Assembly (NCBI GenBank): GCA_028554755.1
Contig: JAPTOF010000014.1
Coordinates: 6,386,001-6,450,000, forward strand
Direction of reading: 5' to 3'
Length of the DNA: 64,000 bases
Origin: Cordia subcordata
Taxonomy: Eukaryota; Streptophyta; Magnoliopsida; Boraginales; Cordiaceae
The translations under genes were made by a program, and so were the position numbers. The notes under the pieces are model-generated. The model was given only the letters and a program-made list of their open reading frames with translations. It did no database searches and had not been told where the DNA came from. Each line of letters opens with the position of its first letter. Position 1 is the first letter of the stretch. Shown here one piece after another: positions 11,169 through 23,718 of this stretch.

Positions 11169-12347
11169 TGTAGAAGTATACTTAGGTTTTCAATGTTATT
11201 CCTTATGTTATGGTATTAGATTAGTTAATATAGTATCAATCCACAAGTTTGTTTACTTATTATGCCAGTTCGTTTTAGTATATTAGTTACCTTATTAGTT
11301 TAGCTTAGTCACTTAATTATGAGGCCTATAAACAAGCTCTTCTATTTTATTTACTAGAAATCAAGAATTATCAGTGTCTCTCTTCTTCTATAGCCACCAT
11401 TAATGGTGGCTCATTATTGTTTTCTATTCACATACGTTCCATTCTTGTTCTTTTCTTTTTTAGTTTTTTACATGTTACCAGAGTTGGGCTCTTGGTCCAT
11501 TTTTGTTCATTATGCATCTGTCCTTGTGCGAACAATCCTATCTTCCTACTGTCATACCCTGCGTGACCATGTTGTCCCACCCTACTATCATTTAGTGACT
11601 CTATTGGCATTTATTGCGTGACCATGTTTTCACACCTCATTGTTGTCTACTAATTCTATTGTCATTTACTATGTGACTACGTTGTCACACCCTACTTCTA
11701 TTTATTGATGTCACTGTCATTTACATGACGATGCTGGCATACTTGATGTTTTGTACATGACCATCTTGTTCATTAAGCTCTTGATTTGGTTCACACATAG
11801 AGACCACCTTGTTAGCAACCTACCATAATTGCATCTTTAATCAAGTTCAATTCCTATAAAATTTTCAAATTTTTGTTCCAAGTTTGCCAATTCTCTCAAT
11901 TCAAGTTTTAGCTTAGATTAATTTGTTCCAGGATCAACGTTGCTGAGACTTCTTAGCGATTTGGCTAGCAAACTCAAGTTGGTCTCTATTTGCCTACTTA
12001 AATTTGAGAAGGGCTGTTAAAGTATATTTAGGTTTTCAATGTTATTCCTAATGTTATAGGATTAGATTAGTTAATAGTATCAAAATCGAGTCAAGTTTGT
12101 TTCCTTATTGTGCCAGTTGTTCTTATTATATCAATTACGCCATTAGTTTAGCATGGTCACTAAGTTCTAAAGCTTATAAATAAGCTCTTCTATTTCATTT
12201 ACTAGTAATCAATAATTTACAAGGTAGTTTTTATTAGTTTCTCTCTTCTTCTAAAGCACCATTGGTGGTGGCTCATATTGTTTGTGATATACATATATGT
12301 ATTCACATACTTTCCATTCTCATTCTTTTATTTTTCAGTTTTCCACA
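11169..12347 (+). mobile_element. Second TRIM of the 977-2200 family
   Basis: LTRs lie at 11169-11472 (304 bp) and 12015-12347 (333 bp). They share starts of the type TGTnAAAGTATAnTTAGG and ends TTnACA/TTCCACA. The primer-binding-like ATGTTACCAGAGTTGGGCTC follows the first LTR (from 11472), and purine-rich GAGAAGGGC precedes the second. The segment before the 3' LTR (AAACTCAAGTTGGTCTCTAT) matches the same position of the 977-2200 element, which proves family membership. The interior has an approximately 55-bp array (anchors 11566, 11621, 11676, 11728). No 5-bp target duplication was found, so the copy may be recombinant or have decayed flanks. Confidence 0.8.
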
Positions 12348-12352
12348 ACACG

Positions 12353-12910
12353 TCTACACAACCCTCACATTCCACCTCAACAAATCATACCACTCAGCCA
12401 CTCACAAGCCCATGACCCGCTAATTAATTACACACCTAAAGCACAATCCATTAATACTCCTTTTAACACCAACACGGTCCACTAAAAATATCATTGCCCA
12501 ATTGGTCCAACCACCATTTTTTATCTTTTTGCCGCTTCACTTGGCAGGCCACACACAACAAACCTCACACCCAAAATTTGATTTCTTTTCTTCTTTAATT
12601 CTTACAATCGATTTCTTTCTTTTTAATTTTCAAATGGATGCGCATACTATTACAACTAGATAAAAAAAATTGGGACTAAATAGTAATGATACATGAATGT
12701 TTAGATTAAAAAAAATTATGCATTTAATAAATTAAAAAAATTAATGTCTCAATAAAACCAATTGTCTTTTAATTTACATAAAATATATATATAAAAAAAC
12801 ATGTCATACGTGGGGTTTGGACTAATTCATCATGTAACACTAACCACACATCATCCACATATTACACCACCCAAAACAAACTTTATGTATTTTTAGCACA
12901 TTGTTTTATT
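12353..12910. other. AT-rich intergenic sequence
   Basis: No gene recognised. Composition changes from C/A-rich (12350-12560) to AT-rich. A short ORF at 12297-12485 overlaps the TRIM end and is not credible. Confidence 0.45.
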
Positions 12911-13886
12911 TATATTTAAAAATATTTGTCGGGCTAAAGAATTAGACATATCCCACAGAAAATCCATTTGAAATAGTCATATAACTTTTTACGAGATGTT
13001 TAGTATGAGTGATGATCTTAGAACCTATGTAAGTCAATTATTATGTAAACTTTTGCAACACTTATCTCTCTTCCCCAAAGTTTTTTCTTATTTACGAAAA
13101 CATTAATTTTAAAGTTAGCCCAATATCTTATGAGATCTAGTAATGATTATATGTACAAAATAACGCTCATCCCTGTTTAGGGATGTTAAAGTTGCAAATG
13201 GTCAAGCATTAGTTTAGATATGTGATGCCAAATGGTAAGTTTTATGATTAATTCATCACTAAAAAATTAATTATTTATTATGTTATAGATTCCATAAAGG
13301 AGGCTACATCAATAGAATAACTAATGTATTAGTGCTAGCATAATTGGATGATGCCATGTCTTGTGTGCCTAAACCCAGTCCTTAATCCACAAATCGGCAA
13401 ATGAAGCCAAAAAAGCAAAAAGGGAAAAGGTAAGAGCAATCTACAAGAAGCAATAGAATTGAATTGCCATTCCAATGTATGTGCAATGACACTTCCAATA
13501 GAGTCAGCCTACACCTCTTCCAACTAATTGTCGATTGATTCCTTGAAATGCAACAATGAAGGTTATACATGAAAAGACCATGCATACCCTAAATAACATG
13601 GTTTCAAAAAATTGGGAGGAATTTCAAGCTTTTGTGGATGATTTATAGTAATAAAAAAAATCTTATGTTTTAAATTTATTTATTTAAATTATTAATAAAT
13701 TTGTATTTGTTTTTAGGAGTTATCAAGAACTTTTGCAAAAACACCTGAAGATCCTTCAAGAACTTGGTAAGTAAATTTGTATGAGTCAATTTAATGTGAG
13801 AAGCATAAATATGACTGACAATAATGTAATTGATTTACAGATAGGTGAGTACTGTCCCATACAGCATGAATAGTTTTCGGGAGATT
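12911..13886 (+). repeat. Unidentified dispersed repeat X2
   Basis: Diverged copy of X1 (see 7310-9286) in the same orientation. It lacks the Mutator-like insertion and about 0.4 kb of X1's central part, and its reading frame is broken. It ends at AGCATGAATAGTTTTCGGGA, equivalent to X1's GCATGAACAGTCTTCGAGGA, and, like X1, is followed by the 3' LTR of a minus-strand Ty1/copia element. Confidence 0.6.
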
Positions 13887-13959
13887 ATTGTGGATAATTT
13901 TTTGCTTCATCAAATGTTCGTGGAGTAGAATTTAGAACACCATTCTAAATTATCTCATA

Positions 13960-16900
13960 GTTTCTACACGACTATCAGGCAAGAAGGCTAATCCTTATAG
14001 CTTTGTTGGAAAAGTACTTTTCCATGTATTTCTCAATGTCACTGTATAATATTTATAGTGCAAGAGATAAGTGTCCTAGATACATACGAAACAAAGAGAT
14101 TACAATAAATAAAACAAGCTAAGACATGTCTTACCATGTCCCCTCAAGTGAAACTAAGGGCAGGAGATTGAGCTTGCTACACAAACATTTGAAAGAGCAA
14201 CAGTAAAACCTTTCGTCATAATGTCCAGGAGCTGATCAATGGAGGAAACAAAGCATACATATATCTAATTGGAAGCAACTTTTTTTCGTACAAAGTGGAC
14301 ATCAACTTCAATATGCTTAGTACGTGCATGAAACACAAGATTAGCAATAAGAAATGTTGCACCAATGTTGTCACACCAAAGAATAGGCAGTGATAACGAG
14401 AGTACATGCAACTCAGCAAGAAGAGATCGGAGCCAACAAATCTAAGTGGTTGCATAAGCAATCACTCGGAATTCAACCTTAGTGTTGAAGTGGGCTGTCA
14501 TTGTTTGCTTTTTAACGGACCAAGAAATTCAACTGCAGCACTAGTAAATGTAATAACCATGTATACTACGCCTGTCATTGGGACAACCAACCCAATCGGA
14601 GTTCGAGTAGGCATGTAAAGTGAAATTCTTAGTAGGGCGAATTTAGAGACCAAGTGTCATAGTACCTTTAAGATATCCAAGAATTGGGTTTGACAACTGC
14701 CCAATGATCTTTAGTGGGATTTTGAAGGAACTATCACACTTTATTTACAGCCAATGCTATATCCGGACGAATGACTGTAAGATATTGTAAAGCACCAACA
14801 ATACTTTTTTAAAGAGTCACATTTGAGCAGGGTTCACCTTGATGTTGAGACAACTGTGCATTTGGAGAGATAGGAGAGGATATAGGTTTTGTACCATCCA
14901 TTTTAGCCCATACTACCAACTCAGAGATATATTTCTACTGTGATCAAATCATACTAGATTTCATGTAAAAGACACTAATACCAAGAAAATAAGCCAATCG
15001 CCCAAGATCTTTCTGAGCAAATTGTCTGTTCAACTGAGATACAATAGAATCAACGGATGCAGAACAACACCTAATAATGAGGGTATCAATGTAAACCAAC
15101 AAAAAAAACAAAAACTGAATCTCGAGCCAAAATGAATAGTGATGTGTTAGGACAAGCAGGCTGAAACCTAAAGAAACTAGAGATTACTGAGGCAAGAGAA
15201 CCATACCTGCAGAGCCTGCCTGAAACCATATATTGCTTTTTGCAGCCGACATACATTATGGCGATAAGCTGAGTGAATAACCTTTTCATTGAGCACCCAA
15301 TGCATAAAGGCATTGTTAACGTCGAATTGGTAAATCAACCAACCTCTAGAAACTTCGAAGTGTCAAAATTACCCAAATCGTAGTCAGCTTAACTACTGGG
15401 CTGAATGTTTCAGATATAGTCGATAGCCTTTTTCTTGATTGTATCCTTTAGCAACAAGTCGCGCTTTGTTGCCCTCAATATTCTATCCGATTTCTTTTTG
15501 ATTTGGAACACCCATTTACAATCAACCACATTTACAGTTTCAAGCTTCTAAACTAAAGTCCAAGTGTCATTTGAAACTAAAGCATTATACTCAGAAGACA
15601 TAGCATCATGCCACTGAGAATATTTCTTAGCTTCAGTGTAACAGGTAGGCTCAAAATTGGGACTCGGCATTGGAGCAAAGGAAAAATCAGCTTGTAAAGC
15701 CACAAAGTTAGGCCATTCTTTTTGTTTTCATTTGTTGTCATGACTATAGGTGGTCATTGAGTGCGTGGAAATAGAAGACACGGGGCATTGCGATTCAAGT
15801 GAGACGTCTGTTGTGGTACTCTGGGGAAATATGCAAAAAACGCAGGGGGAGTGTGAAGGAACTATGGAAGTAGATGACACGTGAGGCTGAGAATGAGCAC
15901 CAAGGTGTAAGTCTTGCACATGAGAAAAGCTTAACGGAGCATGAGAATAATGAGAAACATTTGAAAGTGGTGGGGCATAAACACTGATAGAATGAGTGGA
16001 TTGAGAAGCTGTTAGTGTGACTGACATGGAGATTGAGGGAGCATTAAGACATGAGTTGTCTATTTGTGTGAGAGGTAGAGACAAGGAAATAAAGGATTGT
16101 GGTGCATAAGCATTATCATGTAGAGCACTATCTAGTGAGATGCCTAGGCTTTGATGACTTTGTGAAAGATCATATACGCTTGAATGCATATTATAAGATG
16201 GCTGAGGATCAGGTGAAGGTGTTGAGATAGGCACAGAAGTGGATAAATGTTTTGGAGAGAGGGATAGGGATAATTGAACACTAAGAGACAAACACGATGG
16301 ACACAATTTAAAAGATAAGGAACCAGAATGTGTATTCGTTCGGAGAGGGTTGAAGGACACAATTTAAAAGATAAGCATTATCATTTTAAAAGATTTGATG
16401 TGGACAATTATTTTTCAACACAGGGGTAGGAAACCGGTTGATGAGATAAACTATAATAAGAGAAGCCTCAACCTAAAATTATTTTGGCATACCCAAGTAA
16501 AACAAGAGAGTGGTACCCATTTCAGTAATATATCAAATTTTGCATCTAATTGTACCATTTTGTTCTGGAATATGAGGGCAAATTATATGAAATTGAATGC
16601 AATTTGCATGTATAAATTTTGCAAAATTGCCTTTGGTTAACTCATTGGCCCTAACGCATTGGAAAGTCTTGATTTTGGAATTAGGTTGATTTTCAACTAA
16701 GGATTTAAAATTGGTAAAGCACAAAAAAGAATCACTTTTATGGCGTATGGGATAGATCTATGTGTATCGACTATAATCATCGATGAACAATATGAAATAA
16801 CAAAAATTAGAGAATGAATTAATAGGGATAGGACCCCAAATGTCACAATGCACTAACTCAAATGGAAATTGAGATACATGACTTGAAGAATCAAAGGATA

Positions 16901-18340
16901 ATTTATTACTCTTGCCTAGACAACAAGCAGTACATAATTTATTTGGTCTTGAAAGAAAACCAGAAAAATCTAAACTACGTAATTTCCTAAAAGACTCTAA
17001 AACAGCCTTTGATGGATGATCTAGCCTATTATGCCATAGCAAAATTGAATTTTGTGAAACTGTAAGAGCGCGAATTGACCCAAAAGACATCAGGAAAACA
17101 AAGAAATTGGAATCAATGTGGCCTTGAAGGAGAGGGGTCCTGGTGTAGAGGTCCCTAATAACACATTTTGAAGGAAAAAATTCAAGTGAGACATTGTTGT
17201 CATTTGTGAATTTATGTATAGATAATAGATTATGGGTTAGGTGGAGAACATGCAAAACATTATTAAGTAGGAAGGAATGAGTCGAACTAGATAATGAAGC
17301 TTGACTAGTATGAGAAAAGGACAAAGAATTACCATTACCAACAAAGACTTTATCAGAACCTACGTATGGTTGGATTTGTTAGAGCATTACAGGATCAGGA
17401 GTCATATGGACAGCTGCACCAGTATCAGGGATCTATGCTTAGGCTAGTGGCATGGGTATAATGGTGGTAGAGAAGATTGATGATAGTGAAATCCAACAAA
17501 CTAAGAAGGAGAATTGGGAAAATTTTTGAGATTGATACCTGAGGCAACATCGCAGTGTAGAACAGCCTTACTTTTGGCAGATCTGACATTTTCCTTTATA
17601 CCTGTCGCAAGTATTGGTATTTTGACATGACATTCGGCCTTAGGTAGAGGTGTTTGAGACAACCATGTTTGATACAGGTCTTGATTGACTAGAAAAAACC
17701 TAAGATGAGGATTGACAAAGATCTGCAGGAGACGGGAATTGATGTGGTGCCTGGGAAGAAAACTGAGCAACAAGGGTTGTATCATTGTGGCTTATAGGCA
17801 AAGCATCATTACCAAATTCTTGTAAAAGTCACTACTCATAAGTAAATAAAGTTTCTATAAGTTCAACAAATGAGGGTGGCTCCTTCAAGTTCTCAATGAA
17901 AGTAATAAAACAGCGGTAGTAGGGATGGAGACCATCTAGTATGATAAGGACCAGTTCATTTTCTGATAGTAGGTCACCAACTATAGTCAGAGGAGATGAA
18001 AGAAAATGAATCTAACCAATGTAATCCGCAATGGTGAATGCGTTTTTCTTGAGGGTTCGCAACTGTGATCAGATCAGAGAAGGGATTTCTCACAAGGGAC
18101 TATTGAAGAAATGATTCTTCAAGAGCACCCAGTAAATCTTTAGAGGTAATGTATCCAAGTGCATGATGGACAAAAGATTATGAGAGGGTAGATGTGAGAC
18201 ACGAGAGGACATAGTTATTAAAGCGTTGCCAATCCTCAAGTTTCATATCAGAAGTAGATGCTGTCTTTGGATCAGGCTTTGGGAGGGAGCCATCAACACA
18301 TTTGGTAAGGTAACTGAAATGGAGAAAATGTTAAGACTTG
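13960..18340 (-). mobile_element. Decayed Ty1/copia element
   Basis: Read on the minus strand, the parts in order are: a gag-like region (about 18340-17500, many stops); GAG-pre-integrase and integrase N-terminus (17324-16758) with HNRLDHPSKAVLES and CTACCLGKSNKLSF zinc-binding residues and the first catalytic Asp in ELVHCDIWGP; a Ser/Pro-rich linker (16360-15728); reverse transcriptase with VNNAFMHWVL and LQKAIYGFRQAL (about 15700-14620, frameshifted); RNase H with [21 protein letters not shown] (about 14470-14200); and polypurine tract CTTGAGGGGACA next to a 3' LTR that starts near 14139. No 5' LTR was found near 18.4 kb. It is related to the 9750-11110 element (similar RNase H and LTR). 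Non-functional. Confidence 0.85.
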
Positions 18341-18344
18341 TGAC

Positions 18345-19694
18345 TTCCATGTGAGTGAAAGGGTTTTGGGAATGGGTATGGAAGACGGGGTGATTAGTTC
18401 TAAAAGTTACAAAGAATGGCTTAAAAATGGGTTTACAAAGTTATTCTGCGTACAATGCCGAAAGGCCCAGTTGATCAACCGACAAAATGGCTAGGGTGAC
18501 CGGTAATATCCTTTGCTCTTTGCCTTTGTTGATCGCCTCTACCGATCGAATTAAAACTCAATATCTTACTCTGAATAGTGGCCAAATTTTCTCAATAATA
18601 AATATTAAAAAAAGAGTGTAAATAAGAATTATCTAATAATTGATAATTTATTAGCATTTCAAATATCTATTAAAATATCATCTAATTTATTAGCTAAGTG
18701 GAAATAAGATATGACATTTAACAAATAGTATATTACATTACACCCGTGCAATACATGAAAGAATTTAAAAGAAATAACTCTTTATTTATTATTCATAGTC
18801 CATTTTCACAATTCATTTGACTATAAAATATAAATCTATTTTTGTAAAATTTAATTTTAGTAGGTTTTCAACACTAATCACAATTTTTACATTTTTTGTT
18901 CAATCGAATAATCTTGGAAAGAAAACTCAAAATGGACTAAATGGGAAACTAAGGAAGAGGAAATAAATGCATATATGGAATAAACTTTATTAGGAAGTCT
19001 TTTTTATGAATAAAATAAGACGGATTAAAGTTTTTTTGGAAGCATAAAGATCATAAAATGATTGTACGTGGCATTGATAAAAAAGACATATAGTCTCTTT
19101 GTATAATACTAGAGTTTATCCAATGCAATGCAAAAAAAAAAAAAAAGGAATACTTTAGTATCTTTATTTCAACGGTCAATTTATATAATTTATGCAATGA
19201 TAAAATATTAATACATTTTATAAAATTTAATTATTGGTGACTTTTGAAAACTAATCTTTTTTTTTTCCAATGATAAATCTGTTGTAATTAAAATAATATT
19301 TGAGATGGAAATGTAAAATAAAAAATTTGATCGAAGAAGTACATGTGAATATATTTTGTAAAAGTTGACCATCAGTAAGTTTTCAACACTAATTATTTTT
19401 CTATGAGAAATTTATAAAAACAAAATAGAATATTTAATTTGGAAAAGAAAATTAAAAAGCATATGAAATGAAAATATTCTTGCATAATAGAAGAAGATAG
19501 ACTCAAAGTTCTTTCAGAGAGAAAAAAAATTAATGGCATGACGGCATGTAGCATTGTAAAAAGGACATAAACATTACTTTATAATAGACAAGACTATTCT
19601 AGCCAAAAAAAAAAAGATATAGACTAGTATAATCGTGCTTTGGATAGGTAGATTTCTTCTTTTTTTTAAAAAATATGAAGTGATAAGAATTTAA
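18345..19694. other. AT-rich intergenic sequence
   Basis: No gene or bounded element recognised. Several A- or T-runs of 10-18 bp occur, for example 19131-19146. Confidence 0.5.
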
Positions 19695-20373
19695 TGACGA
19701 TTAAAAATTCTTGAGGTTTCATCATAAAAACTAATTGGTCAATTAAGAAGTGACCCAAGACGTTATATGGTGGATTTGATTCTTGAGAATTTTCCATGTG
19801 GGTCACCTACATATTTTAATACCCTCTCACGTGTAACTCAGAATAATGTCTATACCACTTTGACAGATGAGTTGAACTTTGATCATCATATGACCCACGA
19901 ACAGTGCTTGAAATGGGCAATTACAAATGAAATGAATGCAACTTTGGTAGGCTACTTGAAAGTATGAGTCCCCAAGACTCAAAACAAATGAGATGCAACT
20001 TTGATGATGGTCTTTTTAAGAGGATTAATAGTGGTTCCCCACTTACTTCCTAATAACAACTCAAACTCACGACTTATAGTTCTCAAGTAAAGGGTGTTAC
20101 CATTGAGCTACACCCTCTTGTCAACTTCCATGATGGTTGCTCATGGGGATGGGCAACCACGTGAATGCATGTACATAATGAATGAACTTGATGGTTACAT
20201 GTGGATGGATGGAAGAAGAACTGGACCAAAAGCCCAGTTCTAGTACTATGTTAAGAAATTCCTAAGGTTTCATTATAAAAACCAATTGGTCAATATGAGG
20301 AGTGGCCCAAAACCTTATATGATAGATTTAATTCTTGAAAATTTTCCATGTGGGACATCCACATATTTTAACA
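19695..20373 (-). mobile_element. Short TRIM-like element with 125-bp LTRs
   Basis: Direct repeats 19695-19821 and 20249-20373 share TCATnATAAAAACnAATTGG and TTCCATGTGGG blocks in the same order. On the minus strand the right copy reads TGTTAAAATATG...TTAACA and is followed by TAGTACTAGAACTGGGCTTT, a primer-binding-like sequence. The left copy is preceded by purine-rich GTGAGAGGG, a polypurine tract. The interior is only 427 bp and encodes nothing recognisable. No target duplication was seen, and the left copy's terminal TG has become TA. It is a different family from the two 304-bp-LTR TRIMs. Confidence 0.7.
20030..20125 (-). repeat. tRNA-like segment inside the short TRIM
   Basis: On the minus strand an A-box-like TAGCTCAATGGTAA (20110-20097) is followed about 30 bp later by a B-box-like GAGTTTGAGTT (20069-20059). 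This resembles the head of a tRNA-derived SINE. It may be a SINE nested in the TRIM or a tRNA-like piece belonging to that TRIM family. It lacks a credible cloverleaf, so it is not annotated as a tRNA gene. Confidence 0.4.
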
Positions 20374-21339
20374 AGGTAAAAATATAATATTAAAAATTCT
20401 TTTAGGTCATCTTATGAATATGACCTCTTAAAAGTTGTACTCTTTTCAATTTTTTCTTGTTTTCTTTTTCTTTTTATTTAATAAAAATCTCACTAAATAT
20501 TATTTAGTGTTCCAGATATAGTTATAAAATAGTGAATTATTAATTATTTTTTTGCAATGCTTATTTCATAACCATCTTTTTTTTTTTATAACCTTACATA
20601 GAATTGATAGTTATGTGACTTTTACAATTATTTTTTTGTTTCTCGCTTTCTTTATTTTATTACATTAATCAATATATGTGATTTTTACAATTATCTTTTT
20701 GTTTATGACCTTCTTCATTTATTACATTGATCAATCATTTTGTCAACTTTATTTTATGATTAAACTGACATGATAATGTTTCTATTTTTCCTATCCTTGA
20801 AAATGGTTTAATCATATAAAAGTACCCAATGCTATCAAGGTTTTTTGTTTTTCTAATTAGTTTTATTGTTTTAAAATGTTCAAATTAGTTATTAAGATCT
20901 CAAGAAATATAATTAGTTTAGTCTCTATTGTTTATTAGTTCTCAATGTTTCACAAACTTATTAAAATTAATCTCATTATATGGCATAATAATATAGACTA
21001 TATATTTCACAAACATGCAAAATAGTACTCAATGTTTCAAAACGTTCGTATTAGTCCTTACTATTATTCAAATCAATCATTTTCACTCATTCTGCAGACT
21101 GATGTGAATAAGTTAGTGATTGTCTGAGGATTAATATAAATATTTTAAAATAATGGAGATGAATTTGATTGTAGATGTTTGGGGACTGGTTTGATTATAT
21201 TTATAAAATCTTATGGATTATTTTGAACATTTAAAAAATATCTATTATTTTCATCATTTTGCAGTCAACAACCAATATAAATATTTTGAAATATGAAAAC
21301 TAATTTGACTATGCTTATGAAGGATCTAATGGAGCATGC
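20374..21339. other. AT-rich intergenic sequence
   Basis: No gene. Two imperfect copies of a phrase near GATTATATTTATAAAATCTTATGG (21190 region) and GACTATGCTTATGAAGGATCTAATGG (21308 region) are present. The second is interrupted by the LTR-like block that follows. Confidence 0.4.
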
Positions 21340-23539
21340 AAGACTAACCCTAGGTCATTTTTTATAATTTTAACCCTAAGCACAGTGGAAAAATAAATAC
21401 TCGCATATAATAATACCACACATGCATAGAATAAACAAGAACACAAAGTAAAAATTGTTAGAACAAATTTACCTCCAAGAGCAGAAAATGACCAGAAATT
21501 TAACTAACTATCAAACTGCCTTCTAGACATCTGATTGACAATCTAACCATCGGATTTGAAGCCTTGGAAGTGTAGAACGTCCTCCTAAAATTTCAGCACG
21601 ATCCGATACGTGATAGATACCCAATTAAGCCTAGATTTCAGATTGCGTAGGGTGTGATGGGAAAAAACAGTTTCTGTCCTCTTGTGTTTTTCTCTTCAAA
21701 AACCTCTATAAGAAAGACCTAAAAAGCTTTTGATCTTCCCTACTATGACCGGGGAGATGTAACTATAAGCAAGAACCAAATTCTTGGTGAAAGAATTGGT
21801 TTTAGAATTGTAGAGGTCTAATTTTGTTTTTGGTCGATCAAGAGAAGAAGAAGAGAAGGAGGAGAATTTTTTTTCTTTTCTGAACTTCTCTAAGAATGTA
21901 CGTGTCTTCAATATTTTTGACGTACAAAAAACTTCTATATTTTATCAGACTTAGTTGACCTTCTTTAAGAGTTCTCTTAGCAATAGAACTCCTAAGTAGA
22001 CTAGGACTTTATCTTGAGGAGTTTAAATTCAAATAGAAAATCTTTAGGTGATAAGAGTTTCAAACTAAAACTAACTCTTGACCTAATCTTCTAGAATTTA
22101 AATCCCAACAAATCTTCAAGAACTTGCGGGGCCCACTATCTCTTTCTTCTTTCCAAATTTGGACGCCTCCTTACAAGACGACTCGACAAATTGGATATTC
22201 CAATATAGGAAACTTGGAGTTTAAGATATTTGAATTATCTTGTAAAAATATAGCAAGTCCATCCTAATTTGGAAACCTTACTCAAAATTCATGTCTCACA
22301 TACGAAGAAGCTTTAGGAAAGAGATTAAGACACATTCTAATTATCTACATTAAATCTTGGACCAATACGAATTAAGAACAAATCTTATTTTTTATTTCCA
22401 AGAATCCTAATGCAATTAGAGCTCTTACGAAAACACGCATTTAGCAATCTACCAATCCAAGCCAAGACTTCTCATGGTTAAAACAATGTCCGGCTAGTAG
22501 AGGGACCAAAAGACATAACTACCCTTGGCTCCCAAAATGACCAAAATGCCTTTGCCTCCCCTTAGGCGACATAATGACCATTTTGACCCAATCTATTTCA
22601 GCACAAGACTAAAGCCACACTCCAAGGATAAATACTGGATGTCAGAAGCTTATCACAACAATGAGTGACCCTTGTCTTTAACTTACTAAGCAAAATGACC
22701 AAAACGCTCTTTTATGTATGCCCGTAGTCAAGGTCAGTCCTTTGACTGTACCATTACCTCCTTAACTATCTCTAAACCTTGGAATAACTTGTCCAAGATA
22801 TCAATCATCTTCTTGTCACATTGCTCTTGATCCCGGGAGCGACCTATAAGTTAAATGACCAATATACCCTTGAAAGATTATACCACTAGATCTAGATTTA
22901 GATGATCATACGAACAAGACTAAGGGGGCACATAAAATATACTATTGCATATGCATGTCCCAACTAACCAAAACTCAACACCTAACGCACAGAGCTATTG
23001 ACCCTAGCCAAGCAAGGTCTTAATCATAATGGATCAAAGTGCTAAACCCTGGATCCATTAGTTCATCCACATATGCTCAAGATTAAGAGCATTGGCCACT
23101 TAGTAGCAGTGAGTATTGTATTTTCTAACTTTGTTAGTACGGTTACAAGAAAACTAACTCACAGTGGTCCGGTCCAATATGTGACACACGCACTAGAGAG
23201 ACAAGTCCGAAAAGGCCTCCAATAATCTAGGTAGATCACCCTCACAAGGAAACTTGCTCGCTATAACCTTATCCTGGTAGAGTGCCTAGTACTACCATAC
23301 GGTTATGGATTTATTTATGACATTACTAAGATTAAATTTGGACCTACTGCGCGTCTAGCCTCGCTGCGCACCCAAGTCTTTAGTTAATGTCATTGGGCCT
23401 TCATGTACCGCATCAACGCATAGTGGAGAGAATATAGTGTGCGAAACTCAATCATATTAACAAAAAAACTTGGGCGTATTATGTCTAGTATCCAGTAAAC
23501 ATCTTGTACTTTTGGTCTTTAGGGCATATAAACCCAACA
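21340..23539 (-). mobile_element. Large LTR-like block (solo LTR candidate)
   Basis: On the minus strand the block starts TGTTGGGTTTATATGCCC at 23539 and contains GTTGATGCGGTACATGAAGG (about 23421-23402), a sentence style seen at the start of long LTRs in several plant retrotransposons. It runs to about 21340 with no coding domain. Neither a second copy nor a primer site or target duplication was found. Solo LTR is therefore the most likely reading, with an uncertain left end. Confidence 0.45.
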
Positions 23540-23718
23540 TTTTAAGGGCTAATTTTACTATATTTTGTGAAATACTATGAATTACTTTCAATATTTTACA
23601 ACAATGAAGACTTACTTAGAAACAAATGACAATATTAAGGACCTAAGATATAATTTAGCCTTTGAAATATAGCGATCTTTTCAACTTAAATAGTACCAAT
23701 TGTGAGAGCATGAAAATT

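Noticed and set aside
15728..16360. 210-codon Ser/Pro-rich ORF as a host gene
   Set aside because: It lies between integrase and reverse transcriptase of the decayed copia element, where such a variable linker is expected.
20057..20110. tRNA gene on the minus strand
   Set aside because: A- and B-box-like motifs are present, but the stems do not pair.
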